From: Otis tarda
Taxonomy: Eukaryota; Chordata; Aves; Otidiformes; Otididae
Direction of reading: 5' to 3'
Length of the DNA: 64,000 nt
Assembly: GCA_026413225.1 (NCBI GenBank)
Contig: CM048552.1
Location: forward strand, 63,627,001 to 63,691,000
Part shown: piece after piece, positions 35,460-47,334 of the stretch
Layout: each line of letters opens with the position of its first letter
Position numbering within the stretch: the first letter of the stretch is position 1
Position numbers and translations under genes: made by a program
Notes under the pieces: model-generated
What the model saw: only the letters and a program-made list of their open reading frames with translations
Databases searched by the model: none
What the model was told of the DNA's origin: nothing

Positions 35460-35860
35460 AATTGATTTTATGAGTCTGATTGTGAGTGCAGCTGAGAAAC
35501 ACTCAAATGCTTGGATTTTAATGCAGTTACTTCATCAGGAGAGTGGAAGAAGAAGTAATGAAGCCTGTTAAAAGGGAATATCTCTGCTGCTTGTTTTGCT
35601 TCATAAATATTCATGAACAACCCCCTCTCCTTTCTTTGCCCTTTGACTGGTTCTATTAACTGGGAGCCATTAGCTGTGGATGAGGCTTGAACCTCATAAA
35701 ATATTTTGTGGTCGTCAGATGCATTATTGGAGGAATTTGCAGACACAGATACTCTTGACATTCACATCTGTTCCATGTAATTATTCCCAAATTGAAACCG
35801 TAAGCCCCTCTTTGTGACAATGCAGTATATTTCTGTGGAGTTGATTGCGTTATTAGAAGG
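35460..35860. promoter_or_regulatory. Candidate conserved non-coding element
   Basis: This is a repeat-free block containing GCTTCATAAATATTCATGAA (octamer-like and AT-rich cores), a GTAATTATTCCC site and CATTAGC-type cores. A 97-codon minus-strand open frame (35468-35761) overlaps; it matches no family I recognise and lacks convincing splice borders. I favour a non-coding element over a gene, at low confidence. Confidence 0.28.
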
Positions 35861-36384
35861 AAGGGTTTACAACTTCAGCCAGGGAACAAGTGAGACACTG
35901 ATGAAATTTCAGTTTTACTTTGCAGTTTTCTTAGCAATGTCAAATAAGTTTGAGAGAGCATATATGATGTAAGTATGAGCCTATGTAATGTATTTTTAAA
36001 AAGTTAATTTTTGTGTGAATATTTTATTGAGAAGGTCAGAAGGCAGCAGAAGAGAGCTTATTCACCACTTTGAATAAGGGATGAATACTCCTCAGTCATT
36101 CATTTGAGTAGTGGAAAGTATTCCTCTGTCAGGAGTGAGTATGCAATGAGGAAGGTCTAGGTTTTGAAGTCGCTTCATACCTGGAGACTCCCAAGGAGGC
36201 AGTGCACTCCTCACTCCCTTGGTTGGACCCCAGAGCTGTATCAGAGGAGACTGCACCAGTGTTCAGATCTCCATGTTTTGGGTGGCCAAGTAGTCGTGAG
36301 GAGGATAGGGACACAGCCACAATCAGAGTAGCTATTCATTTGGATCTTTAGTGGGAAAAGCAATAGTTTGAATCACTAGTTCTG

Positions 36385-36482
36385 TTTTTTTCCCTTGTCT
36401 CCTTTGTCCCTCTACAGCCCCCTCCCCCACTCCCTCCCTCTTTTTTTAGCTCCTTTTTTCTTTCTTTTTTTTTTTTTTTTTT
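36385..36482. repeat. Polypyrimidine tract ending in poly-T
   Basis: About 100 bases of almost pure C/T: CCCCCTCCCCCACTCCCTCC, then a T-rich half ending in about 18 consecutive T at 36465-36482. It could adopt non-B structure and is a likely site of length polymorphism. Confidence 0.8.
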
Positions 36483-36984
36483 GACATGTCTCCGTGGCCT
36501 GAAATGTAGTACCTGCTGTGAAGATTGCTTTTGTGAAGTAAATACCTGTCCAGCAGGAACCAGATGAATTCAGCAGCTCATTTCACGAAGGATACTAGAT
36601 GCCTAGTAAATACTAACAGATTTTGATCAGCTCTCGACTAGAGAAGAAACATTAAACTGAAAGTGAATGTTTCTCAAATGGCACGTTATTTCAGTGTGCT
36701 CTCACTTTCTCTGCATCCATTGTTTGCTTCACCCACAGACTGTGGGACAGATCACCAAGCTCAGCCGTGTCATCCCGTGATGTTGACAATAGGTGGAAAC
36801 TGATGTTGTCCTTTGTTACAGCAGATTGGCTTTGGGGATTTAAGGTTGAAGCAGTAAAATGACCAGCTGCTTGCCTGAAAGAAAGATCCAGTCCATGTCT
36901 CATTAGAAAAAAAAATTGTTGTTTATTTATTGCAGTTATTTACAGACTGCTGATTCACTGCCACATTTTAATTTTTATTCTCCA

Positions 36985-37010
36985 TGCGCACACACGCACA
37001 CACACACCAC
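36985..37010. repeat. CA microsatellite
   Basis: A (CA)n array with two GC interruptions, reading GCGCACACACGCACACACAC. It is short, about eleven dinucleotide units. Confidence 0.9.
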
Positions 37011-38211
37011 TGCAAATATGTTACAGAAAAGCTGCAAATTACAGGATGTCTAATTAGAAAGCTTTGAGGAAAAGATGACAAAGAATCATTCACCATGGAG
37101 ACAGAAGTTGCTTGCTGGTTTATAGCCAGCTAAACAATGCCGGAGACTCTGATAAGCTATTCCTGGGGAGAGTAGGAGTTAGCCTGTGTGAAAAGCAGGG
37201 AGCTGGTACGTGGCGTGTCACGGAGAAGCAGAGCTCTCTTGTTGTAGAGAGGGACCAGAGACAAAGATACGTGAATACACTGGCTGCATCTCAGATCTGT
37301 TTTATAATCTGATGAAGTGCCTGATTCAGACCTCTGAAGACAGCAGGAAACCACTCTTTGCTTTCAGTGACTGTTGTTAGGTTACAAGCAAAACAAACCT
37401 GTGGTTTCTCTGGTCATCAGAGATGATCTGGAGACAACAGATCTGAATCTAGATTACAAGATTATGAGATTACTAGATTTTTACAGTCCTCACGTAAGAG
37501 GATTTTTTTAAACTTCAGCTATGAAGTACAAATGTTTGTTCTCAATCTGTATTCTCTCAGCCCGGTGGAGCTGGCCAGAAAAAGGATATTGGTTCAGGGC
37601 TATTTTTACATGCGAGATGTTTGTCGCTAGCAGAAAATTTGGCGTGATAGGCAGCCTCTGCGTAAGACAGTCTGGGGACAAGAATAGCAGAAAGCACTGC
37701 AGATGAAGACTGAGGTACATTGACAGTGATCTGTTATTACGTGTAGAAAAATTGCATGGTGCATGACTGAATAGAGCATGTAACAGAAGCTTCTGTATCC
37801 AATTCAGAGATATGCCATTCTGAAGGTTTCAGAATTTTGCTGTTAACAGAAGGGGTTCCAAATTCTTCCACATCTCTTGCATTTCAAGAGCTACATCGCG
37901 ACTCCTTTTCACAACTTTGTGAGCTGTGGGCATGCATCTTGCTGTCACCATGGGATGTCACACGTGACAAGTTGCACCCAACACAGCAGCACTACACACA
38001 AGATGTCAGATCCACCACAGCACTGTCTGAGACACTGCTTTCCTCAGAGACAAGGGAGGTAGGGAGAATTTTACTGATGTTTTGATTTAGACTGTGCTCA
38101 AGCTAGGGACCAATCTGATCAACCAAGACCTGCCTTGCTGCAAAAAACCCTAAAGCAACCAAACCAAAACATTGCTGAGAACCTACCTGAATTACCGATA
38201 GAGGGAGTAAA

Positions 38212-38237
38212 TTTGTCAGGTCTGAAAACCTGACAAA
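38212..38237. repeat. Short perfect hairpin
   Basis: TTTGTCAGGT (38212-38221) and ACCTGACAAA (38228-38237) are exact reverse complements separated by the 6-base loop CTGAAA. No T-run or transposase is nearby that would make it a terminator or transposon end. It may be a remnant of a palindromic repeat or a chance structure. Confidence 0.6.
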
Positions 38238-38891
38238 ACCCCTACTGTGAAAACATTTGGGGTCTAAATTTATACCTTTCTGCTCAAAGTACACATCCGC
38301 CTCTTTAGAAGTAGGTTCTGATTTGAATTTGGAAGTGATTATAAAGCTTTAACTGAGGGAGATCAGAAGCCACTGAGTGTTAGGTAAAAGGGTTCATATG
38401 AGAACAGGATGAAATTTGGGTTCTGTTTCAAATAGTAGATGTACATCAGGTTAGCTGAAGGAATACGTTGACTGTATTTTCAAAAAACCCAAACCGATCC
38501 AGGCTATTTTGCTCTTCTGAATTGCTGAACAAGCGCCATTAACATACAAAAGAACAGCTTTGATAGTATCTATACTCAGCTTTTCACTTCAAACGCGTGT
38601 ATCCCTGGATTGCTTGTTCCTGGTGACTGCAGAGAAAATTTTATTCAGTATAGCAATAAGTCCTGGAGAAATATTTTGTCAAAAGGCACAAATGTTTTAG
38701 CTGATGTAAATGAAAACTAGGGCAGTGATGTTCCTTGATCACTGGGACCTCCTCATGGAAATGTGAGACAAACCTAGTAAAACTGGTATATACATATTTC
38801 TCAAAAAAAAAATCATACAAGGAAGAAAGGACAACTTCTTTCAACATAGCTAGACTCTTTCACTTGACTTTGGTTCTGGCTTTTGGTGCAG

Positions 38892-38998
38892 AGCTGCCAT
38901 TTCGTCTGGTCATCAAAGAGAAACAGTTGTCAGAAGTCACTCAGCACTTCCCAGAAGTGTACGCAAAATGGGACATTTTCATTCCCAGAAATCTGAAT
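38892..38998 (+). other. Candidate internal exon (weak)
   Basis: A pyrimidine-rich stretch ending GGTGCAG precedes position 38892, and position 38998 is followed by GTGAGT, a near-consensus donor. The 107 bases between are open, reading LPFRLVIKEKQLSEVTQHFP then EVYAKWDIFIPRNLN. The peptide looks protein-like (mixed charged and hydrophobic residues) but I do not recognise it. No partner exon was found. Chance pairs of acceptor and donor are common in 64 kb, so this is only a candidate. Confidence 0.2.
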
Positions 38999-40099
38999 GT
39001 GAGTTAATTTATACCTGTGTGCACTGGTGAGTTTTCCTAAGTTTTTGAGCTTTTGAATATTCAAAAGTCAAAGTCTGCACAAAGCTGTGTGAACTGTACT
39101 TGCTGAGACTCCTAGGAGTGTCCTCACGTTCTCATGCGGCCTTCACTTCATGTACCTGTATTCAGCGGTCTATACCTGGTTCCTAGCACGCCTTTCACTG
39201 AGATTATACAACGTGGAGCAGGCAGCATGGAATAAGTGATCAAAGAACTTGACCTTGAAATGAAAACTCTCCAGATGGGCCAAGTGTTCATAAGGAGTCT
39301 GCAGAAAGGCTAAACCAAAGCCCCAGTTAGTGGTGGTGGTTTCTAGGATGGCATCCTAAACACAGGAGGGGGTGCATTACATTTGGCAAGGATGCCACAT
39401 TTGACAAATGGCAGTATGTACATGCTGAGAGGGAAGATACAAACAAAGGGTAAATGAGGGTTTAGATTCAAAAAATGATTTCCAAACACAACTACAGTCT
39501 AAAAGTTGTGAGGAAAAAAATGGCGGATTGCTTCTGTGTAATTAGGCTGCCTTATGAACAGAGGTCCTGGACACTCATATCTACGAAGAATAGTGGGTGA
39601 TACAACTCTGCCAGTGCTGTTTGGCCAAGAAGTCCCTCCAGGATAAGTGGTCCTACCATTACATCAATGGCAACAGCCATTTTCTGAGCTGATTAAGATA
39701 CAGGCTTTCTTTTCAGCACATCTTCCTTTCCCAAAAACCCTTCAGGTGTTTGTAAGGTGAAGAGAGCCTATTCAAGTTGTGTGGGCAGGAGGCTGCTCCC
39801 TCCTAGAGTCAAACCCAAACTCACCCTAGGAGTGGGAGGACACTGTCAGAGGAGAGTTTCAGGACCGAAATTTCTCCCACGCCAAGGTCCCAGCAGATTA
39901 AAAATCTGCTGTGTGTTTGTCCGCATTCCTGGCTGGGCATACAGTATTCTGTAGAAGGAAACCACTTGAGCCAGGTAATTAAACATGTCAACTCTTTATC
40001 CAGGAGAGTATTATATTAAATTATGTACAGTAAATATTTTTGGAAGGTGGAATTCTAAAGAGAACTTATTGATTTATGGCAAAGGGCCAAGCTGCTGAT

Positions 40100-40560
40100 G
40101 GGGCTGGCAGACGTGTTCAGCATCCAGGGCGAGCCTGAGTATGGTGCGTGCTCCGGAGACGCAGCGAGCCGGGCCGATTGGAGCAGGGGGAGGCTGCTCC
40201 GTGCTCTGCGACCCTCCACCTTTTTGCAAGTGCACGAGAAATTGTGAGCACCCCTCAGCTTTTCGTACGCCTGTTGAATCGATAATGGTGTGATAGAAAC
40301 GCTTGATCAGCACTACTGTCTCAGCTGTTCTTGTAAATGGCAACATTAGCAGGACTACCCGGCCATAGCAAGCAAGGGTGACAGTGAGGGGAGGGCGGGG
40401 AAAAATGTCAGCAATATGGATGGCCTTGCCAATGCTGTCAAGGGCTGGAGGCAATAAACGGGCAGCTAGAGATGTCATTTCAGCTCCCCAGGGAGACCGG
40501 GGTCAGGCGTTCATCGTATCTCTTTGTTTCGGGGGGAAACGCTACGTGTGAGAGATGGGT
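40100..40560. promoter_or_regulatory. CpG-rich block; candidate regulatory element or weak CpG island
   Basis: I count 24 CpG dinucleotides between 40112 and 40545, about one per 18 bases, against roughly one per 100 in most of the window. Base composition here is near 50% G+C, so the observed/expected ratio is about 0.7 by hand count. The middle part contains CTTTTCGTACGCCTGTTGAA and ATCGATAATGG (ATCGAT and GATA-type sites) and an E-box CAGCTG. Retention of CpGs in otherwise depleted DNA suggests lack of germline methylation or selection, as in promoters or developmental enhancers. A 134-codon minus-strand open frame (40074-40478) overlaps but resembles no protein I know. There is no adjacent recognisable gene to assign it to. 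Confidence 0.5.
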
Positions 40561-42238
40561 GATGTACTTCTGTGTATCACCTTCTGTCAGGGCTGATGGG
40601 TGCACTTGGCTTTTGGATGTTTGTGGGCTCCCAGTGCTCATCAGAGGTGCTTTGCATCTCTGTGTACAGTCAGATGAGCCTGTTGGTCATCTACAATATA
40701 AGAAGGAAGTAATCTAGAAAAAATCATGCTACACTAGCTAGGAAAGGGTTAGGAAACCTGAAGAGATTTCCCATTTGTATTTTCCTATTTGTAACACCTT
40801 TGGGGAATTGTTTGTACGTCCATGTTTTAGCAAAGGACACAGCATCCTTGCATGGCATTGTAGGAATGCCATGTATGTCTGCATGTGGCCGTGGTGCACA
40901 CAGCGTAATGGCGCCAACTCACCTTACAGCTGTGTGGTCACAACACGGTGTGCTACAGATGTGTGTGAGGGGGTTACACAGGAGAGCAAATGTATTATTG
41001 TATAAGCATGCAGAACATTTACCGTCATATTTACTGTTTGTTACTGTAAGGTATAGGAATGTTAGTCATGCATGTGTAGATAGATCCGAACTGTGCTTGT
41101 GGGTGTTTGAGTTAAAGGTAAAAATTTAGCTTGTAAGATATACGTACATACACTGTGCCTTGTATACATGTATGTCTTCATGTGTTCTTGTATTTTTAAA
41201 AGATAAGTGCTTAGGTGGGGCAGCCTGCCATATATTGGTGGAGTTGTAAAAAATATTGTTATGGATACAGGTGCATTTTTATTGCAAAATATAGAGACAA
41301 ATGAGTATATTTACTAAGGTCGTTTTCATTTTCTTTTCTGCTGGGAAGTTAATAATGTTTGTGATAGTTTCCCAAAGGAAGAGAAATATCCAGTGTAGTA
41401 CAGTGTATGACATTATGTTCTCCACAGGGAGCCATCAGTTTGTTATTTAAAGATGGCTCTTCATTTTGCAGCGTAAGGTCATTTCATGTCTAAATGATGA
41501 AAGTCCATTTTACCCATAAAGATTTTAATTTAAAGTGCCCAGTGCCTCTCCTCAGCTGGAAAAGAGCTATCATTGGATCTTTCTGTGGCTATCATAAGAA
41601 AAAAATGAACCAGGGAAAGCAGAGAGCCCTCTATGTTGCCCCTTTCATGGATATCATGTGTATGCAAGGGGGTCTTCTCCACTTTGAAATGTTCAGAGAT
41701 GCAGTGCAAAGAAATATCTGACTGGTTTTGGAACATTTTTTAATTTTTCCAAAACTAAGGTGAAGTTTGACAATGATACACTTTGGAAGATATTTTTTCA
41801 GTATTACCTGGTTGCATTTGAAAAAATAAGCAACATCAGACTAGACTTGAAGGGTAATGCGTGCAAATTTGGAGCATGTTCTCACTTATATAAATAAACG
41901 TTGGCTGAATATGCAATTGATACAAAGTTTGGATGCCCAAATACTAGTTTGCAGCAGCAAAGGAACAAGCATGAAAATGCTGCATTTTGGAGCATGATAT
42001 GAATTTTCATCTTATGAAGTTTGAGCTGTTGCCTTGAAAAGCATGTCCCTTTCTCCCATCTTAGCGTAATAATGTACAGTTTACCAAGTATCTTTTTTCT
42101 GAAATAATTGCTGAAATACTTTCTGCAGTTTGATTGAACATTCTTGGACACTACCAAACAACTCAGATAAGATTTGCGTTTCCACTCTCCCTCTTCCACA
42201 GCACAGTAGGCGAGTGAGTCTGGAGGTCGTATTTAATC

Positions 42239-42292
42239 TGCTGACTTCACTGGAGTCGTGCCAGGTTAGGCCAGCTGTGAAAATTTGGCCCC
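42239..42292. repeat. Ancient amniote interspersed repeat remnant
   Basis: The run TGCTGACTTCACTGGAGTCG, then TGCCAGGTTAGGCCAGCTGT and GAAAATTTGGCCCC, matches a widespread old sauropsid repeat motif of the form 'tgacttcaatggagt ... accagctgaggatctggcccc'. It keeps the characteristic GGCCCC end. No coding content. Class and full boundaries are uncertain. Confidence 0.5.
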
Positions 42293-42678
42293 AAGTCACT
42301 AATGAGAGCTCCGTCACTGGAGATCCAACCTTGTCGTGGTCTTACTGACACTGCTGGCATTTCTCTAATGCAAAAAAGCATAAGAAAAATTTTGGTTATG
42401 ATACAGTTAAACCCTCTTTAATTTGAAAGTGATTATAATCAGTGGAGAAAATCCTGTTAATTAGGCAATTATATACTCCACTTCTCTTCCAGCCTCCCTC
42501 TTTCTTCATTCTCCACCTTGTTTTCTACTTTGGAAATCAGAAGAACAGACATATTAATCTTGGCTTCTAATTCTAAATTAATCTCCTGGGTCAACCTTAT
42601 TCCAGTCAGCTCACCTCTCCCTTCAACAGCAGGAAGATTTAAAACCATTGTGATTATTTAAAAGCAAAAGGTGACACT

Positions 42679-42697
42679 GTGTGTGTTTGTGTGTGTT
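42679..42697. repeat. GT microsatellite (interrupted)
   Basis: GTGTGTGTTTGTGTGTGTT: nine dinucleotide units with one T interruption. Confidence 0.85.
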
Positions 42698-43448
42698 CCT
42701 GTCTTTCAGTACACCCTCTCAGGACATCTCAAGTGTCTCTTACAATAAAACCTTCTGAGATAAATTGGCATCTGTTTCCATTGCAGCTTGAGGATTCCTA
42801 TGAGTGAAAGCTTTACTGACCAAACATCCAAGGCTTTCCTATTCTTGAGGTTGTTAACTGATATGCTAGATATCAGTCAAAATCCACACACATGAGAAGG
42901 TGTACCTCAGTGTAGCATGTACACACATAGCTGTATAGTGAGGGAATCATATCCTGTCAGCTTGTCACAGTCCTCCTTATCCTTTGTGTCCCCTTTCATC
43001 TCACCTTGTTTCTCTCTGATATTTGTTATCTTGGGGAAACAAAATTATGTTTTACTTTCTCTAGCGGCATCTCTGCCCTTACCCAAAACCTGAAAATCCA
43101 CGCAAGCTCTGGGGTTGTCTTGCCTTTAATGCTGTAAAGGTACCTCTGGGGCTTCATGCAGTGACCTCTGGGCTAAGGAAATGCTGGCTTTTTTACAGTT
43201 TTTCCAAAATGTTCTCGCAGTCTCTGCCATGATTGTTGCTTGTGAAGAAGAGACCAGACAGGTAATCAAAATCAGTGGTTATGCATGCTTGTTAGAGAAA
43301 CAGGCCATCAAGACAGTACTTAAGGGGAGATTAAAGTATATCATCAATATAAATAGATACGTACAGGGTTGGAAAGGGAGAAGGGAGAGGAGCAGGGAAG
43401 AGTCTGCAATAGCTCAGCATTAAGGTTGTCAACCCTTCCCCACACCAG

Positions 43449-43647
43449 AAGTGGGATGACGCACGGAAGTGGAACAGGAGGGGGTTGGGCAACTGGAGAT
43501 GGAGAGGAAGCAAGGGGGAGGCAGGTGGAAGCGAAGGAAGAATACGTGGGACCTGTGGAAGTGGAGTAGGAGTGGTTTTGACATGTGAAAACAAGTATTG
43601 GAGCGGATGGAACAAGTGGGAACAGAGCAAGAGTGGGTAGGGCCCAC
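43449..43647. repeat. Decayed minisatellite, about 30-bp unit, about six copies
   Basis: Purine-rich DNA with a hidden period of 30-32 bases. Copies start near 43465, 43495, 43527, 43557, 43587 and 43618. The best pair are 43465 (GGAAGTGGAACAGGAGGGGG) and 43557 (GGAAGTGGAGTAGGAGTGGT), and a further copy at 43618 reads GGGAACAGAGCAAGAGTGGG. The other copies agree less well, so the array is old or was built from diverged units. The long minus-strand open frames here are a by-product of the purine bias, not genes. Confidence 0.6.
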
Positions 43648-45517
43648 AGACACTTAAAGACCATGTTCTTATTTCTGACGTGAGCTTTCCTCTCTTTTTG
43701 GTTTGGGAGAGCAGCGTCCTCTCTGGATCACATCTGGAGGTGATGAGAGGATGGAAAGAGGCAGTTGGCAGCATCTCCCAGCCTAGAAACGGAAGAGGGC
43801 AGGAGACCCTTCAGAACCATTTAAATACTTTGCTCTCCAGCAAGGAACCAGACACCGGGATGCCGCCAGGTACCACATTTCTTGGCAGCAGAGCCTTGCA
43901 GCATCATGTGTGGTGACAGCGTAAAAAATGTTTGCTTCACAGTTTTTAGTCTCCCACTGCCTGGGGGTGGTTCCCTGTCATGTGGACAGGTGACAGTTAT
44001 TTGGCCTGAGGCTCTCCCAACTCCCAGCAGCAGCACCAGCTCCTCCTGCCCACCCGCAAGGGAAGCAAGGATTGAGGGTGGGACAGAAAACAGCTCGGCC
44101 TTGGAGCCAAGGCAGACCTAGACACATCTTCTGACTCCAGCCTTCTCCATAGCACCAACTGAAAATTGGCAAGAGGCTTTGGGTAGGGATTAAGAGGGCT
44201 GATGAGCTTATAACAAGCAAAGTGGAAATGAGATAGAAGGGATGGAGGAACACGGGTGCACTTTAGCCACCCTCATCTCACCCAGGACTCTTTCAGATAA
44301 AGCAAGATGTTGAACAGCACAAGGTGATGTGTTTTGGATGTAGAACTAATGTTGTTCCCTTATATTTATATTCATGAGTGCCCCGTGGTGGGAGAGGTGT
44401 TCAGAAAACACTGAACTGTTTATCCATTTATCTTTATGTCTCTGCAGTCTTAAAAAAAACTTATTGTCAAACCCAAAGAAATGAGGAAAAGAACTGGGAG
44501 AATTTTTAGCTCCAGATAAAATATTCAGTGAATATGGTACAAATGGATTCTGATTTTGGCTAATGCATTTTTTCCAAGTATTGTCCAAGTATGTGGGACT
44601 TTTCACTCAGTGAAGGTTGCTGCTATCTGCTGCATGACTGACTCGTCCCTGGAATAGGTTTTCCAGTAATGCTTTTGCTCTTTGAACAGATGTCTGAGAC
44701 ATTTTCAGGAGAAGAAGCGCAAAGGGAGAATAGAGAATAACAAATTTCTGTTGTCAATTTGGACAATGTCAGTGGGGCTTCCTGGGTTTTCAGACAAGAT
44801 ATTTAAATGACAAGACAACAAATAACAATGCAGCATTTATTAATGGCTCAGCAGTGCAATCCCTGCTTTTATTTATACAATCAGTGTGGGTGCTGCTTGG
44901 GCAGCCCTCTCACAGCGTGTTGCAAGGCACACGTGTCCTGGAGTCCACTGTCCCGGCCTGGGACAGTGTCTCTCTTGGTGTGTCTCTCTCACAGACATCC
45001 TGACTTGCAATCAATATGGCCAATCAGGCTGTCTGGAGACACGCCTGAAAATAAAACGGATTTCTCTCTGCTGTTTTCTGAAGAAAAACAAGTGTGATAT
45101 GTTAGCCCCCACCCAAACGCACTGGAAAAAAAAAATTGGAAAAAAGGATGGCAGTGGAAAGGAAGAGGAAGGCAGACCGCATGTTTTCTTGCTTTCCTGA
45201 AAGCAAGGGCTGCTTTTGACCCTTAGTTGAATTCGTCTGTGTTGGAGCCAGACAGAGAAGGATGCTTCTGCCGGGCTGCTGTTGCCATGGAGACCAGCAG
45301 AGACAAGAGAGGCAAAAGACTGCTGGAGACAACGACTTCTGTATTAAAAACAGGGTATTCCTGCCCTTCGCACTCCCATAACCCAATTCCCACTGGTTTC
45401 TGCTCTTCACAGGCTGTAGGTGTAGTAGCTTTGATAGGAAGGGGGAGGCAGTTCTTTATTTATCCCATGGAATGGTTATTTCCACACCTTTCACAACCCA
45501 GCAAAACAAATACAGCT

Positions 45518-45580
45518 TTTTTTTTTTTTTGTCTCACACTTGCTCAAAAAAAAAAAAAGGAAAAAAAAAAGAAAAAAAAG
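45518..45580. repeat. Adjacent poly-T and poly-A runs
   Basis: A run of about 13 T is followed, after the unique sequence GTCTCACACTTGCTC, by a purine tract of A runs interrupted by G up to 45580. The two tracts can pair to form a stem. There is no recognisable retroposon body next to them. Confidence 0.8.
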
Positions 45581-47334
45581 ACAGTGTGAAATTGTTCTTT
45601 CAACCCCCAAAACTCTCCACCCCCCTGAGACTAAAAGGAAGTATCATCGTTTTAATTTGAACTATCGCTTTCAGCTCCAGTGGGTGTGTGGAGGTGGGTG
45701 AGAGCTGAATTTCTAATTTCTCTCTCTGCCATCAAAAGCAAGCATGTGGATCAGGAGCTGACAAAGTCTGTTACCTGCCTTTTCCTGTTGGGTGTGTTTG
45801 GGGGAAGAGAAGGGGGGGAGGCAGAACAGGATGCGTTTATCCTTTCTCTCTTCTTCAGCTTAATCTGAGATTTCAAATTATTCTAGAGAAGTTCTTGATG
45901 TTTGGTTTGTTTGTTTAATATTTTTTAAACCACATATATTTTACATGTGTGCCTCATCTGTCTTGTGCTGTCAGTTAGGAGGAGCTAGGTTTTGCAAAAA
46001 CAACAGGTGAAAGCGCAAAGTGACCTTTTGATGCTCTGTAAAAATGATGCTTTCTTTTTCCATTTAGGGTTCTATACTGCTAGACCCTTCTATATTTACT
46101 CTTTTGCCACAGAATATCCCTGGTTGGTCCTTGGTGCTTGAAGGCCAGGGCTGGGTGGAGAGACTCAGTTACTGACTTGTGACTAGGCTACCCCCGAGTA
46201 CCATGCTTTGCCAGCATTTCATTAGCATGCAGCACCCTGTAGAAAAGGATTTTTATTCTCAGTCTTCAGCCTTCCTGAAGCTGCACTCTGCTGAGAGCCA
46301 GGCCTGGACTTCCCACACACAGCTTCAGCCAAATGCGCTCCTCCAAACCCTGGTTCTCCTATTTCAATCCCACACCTACACATCTCTGTGTACGTCTCTG
46401 GGTATTTCAGGTAGCTGATTGGTAGCATACAGAGTAAATGCTACATTAATACACATCATTTTAATCACCCTGTAAGTCCTGACTCTAAAAGACCAAGGAG
46501 ACAAGATAATTGTTATACAAGAAGGTAAAATATAGAAGGTCAGAAACAGAACTCTTCAAAGTTTTGCCCTGTTTTCCTAGGCCCACAAATGGCTCTAATT
46601 TTCCTCTTTCACCATTTCTGATGGGACTAGCTTCAGTCCTATCAAAATACCATATCTGGGTTGAGGAAAGATTTCCTTAATCTGTTTGAGATCTTTGGTT
46701 TTGCATTCCCTAGTCTGCCTTTTCCTACCCACCCCCAGGAATCCCAGTCTCAACCTTCTCTCTGCAAGCTCTCTGTGACAGTCAGTGATGGGGAGATAAT
46801 CAGGACCGGTGACATTTGGTGTCTAATCCTCCCCAAGGCCTTCCTCTGAGCTTCGCTGTCCGGTAGCTGTTGAGAACATTTGTTATCTCCCAGGCGTGGG
46901 GCCCAAGCAGGTAATAAGTATTTGTAAGAGACAGAGATGCATTTGTTATTGACATCTGTTCTTGTTTTAATGAGGAGAATTAGAAAGAAGGAGGATGGGT
47001 TTCAGATGGAGTTAAGTTTCCTTTTCTCCAGCAGGAGACCCCATTACAAGTCCTTCCAAAGACACTGCTGAGTCCTTAGTAAAGGAGAAGGAAATCATTT
47101 ACACACTGATAAAAATCCAAAGAGCAGTTAAGCACTGCTCGCCTTGCCACTCAGCTCTCCTGCCTCCCCTTCTGCCCAGGTTGGTCAGTAATTCCTTCCA
47201 AGTGAAACAAGCAGTTTTATTTTCTGGTGAGTAACAGGTATAATTTCTCCACCTTGACTCACCCACTGCTTTGAAATGCAGGTCTTTCACTGGCTTCTTC
47301 ATAGAGGTCATTCTATAACTGTTTCTCTTTAATA

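Larger units (their letters stand above)
35861..40099. other. Non-coding, no gene seen
   Basis: Holds the pyrimidine tract (36385-36482), the CA array, the small hairpin at 38212 and the weak exon candidate at 38892. No recognised gene. Confidence 0.5.
40561..47334. other. Non-coding, no gene seen
   Basis: 40561-41240 is TG-rich (TGTGTG, CATGTATG words) in the shadow of the CpG-rich block, with CpGs apparently decayed to TG and CA. The interval also holds the repeat remnant at 42239, the GT array and the minisatellite. 45790-45830 is G-rich (runs of five and seven G). No exons recognised. Confidence 0.5.

Noticed and set aside
36385..36482. Pyrimidine tract considered as a strong splice acceptor
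   Set aside because: No open, protein-like sequence follows the AGs at its 3' side.
40074..40478. 134-codon minus-strand frame across the CpG-rich block
   Set aside because: Higher G+C reduces stop codons; no recognised domain, start context or splice border supports a gene.
43331..43774. 147-codon proline/leucine-rich minus-strand frame
   Set aside because: Produced by the purine-rich minisatellite on the plus strand; repetitive low-complexity composition.
45790..45830. G-rich segment considered as a G-quadruplex
   Set aside because: Only two long G runs are present, so four-tract folding is doubtful.
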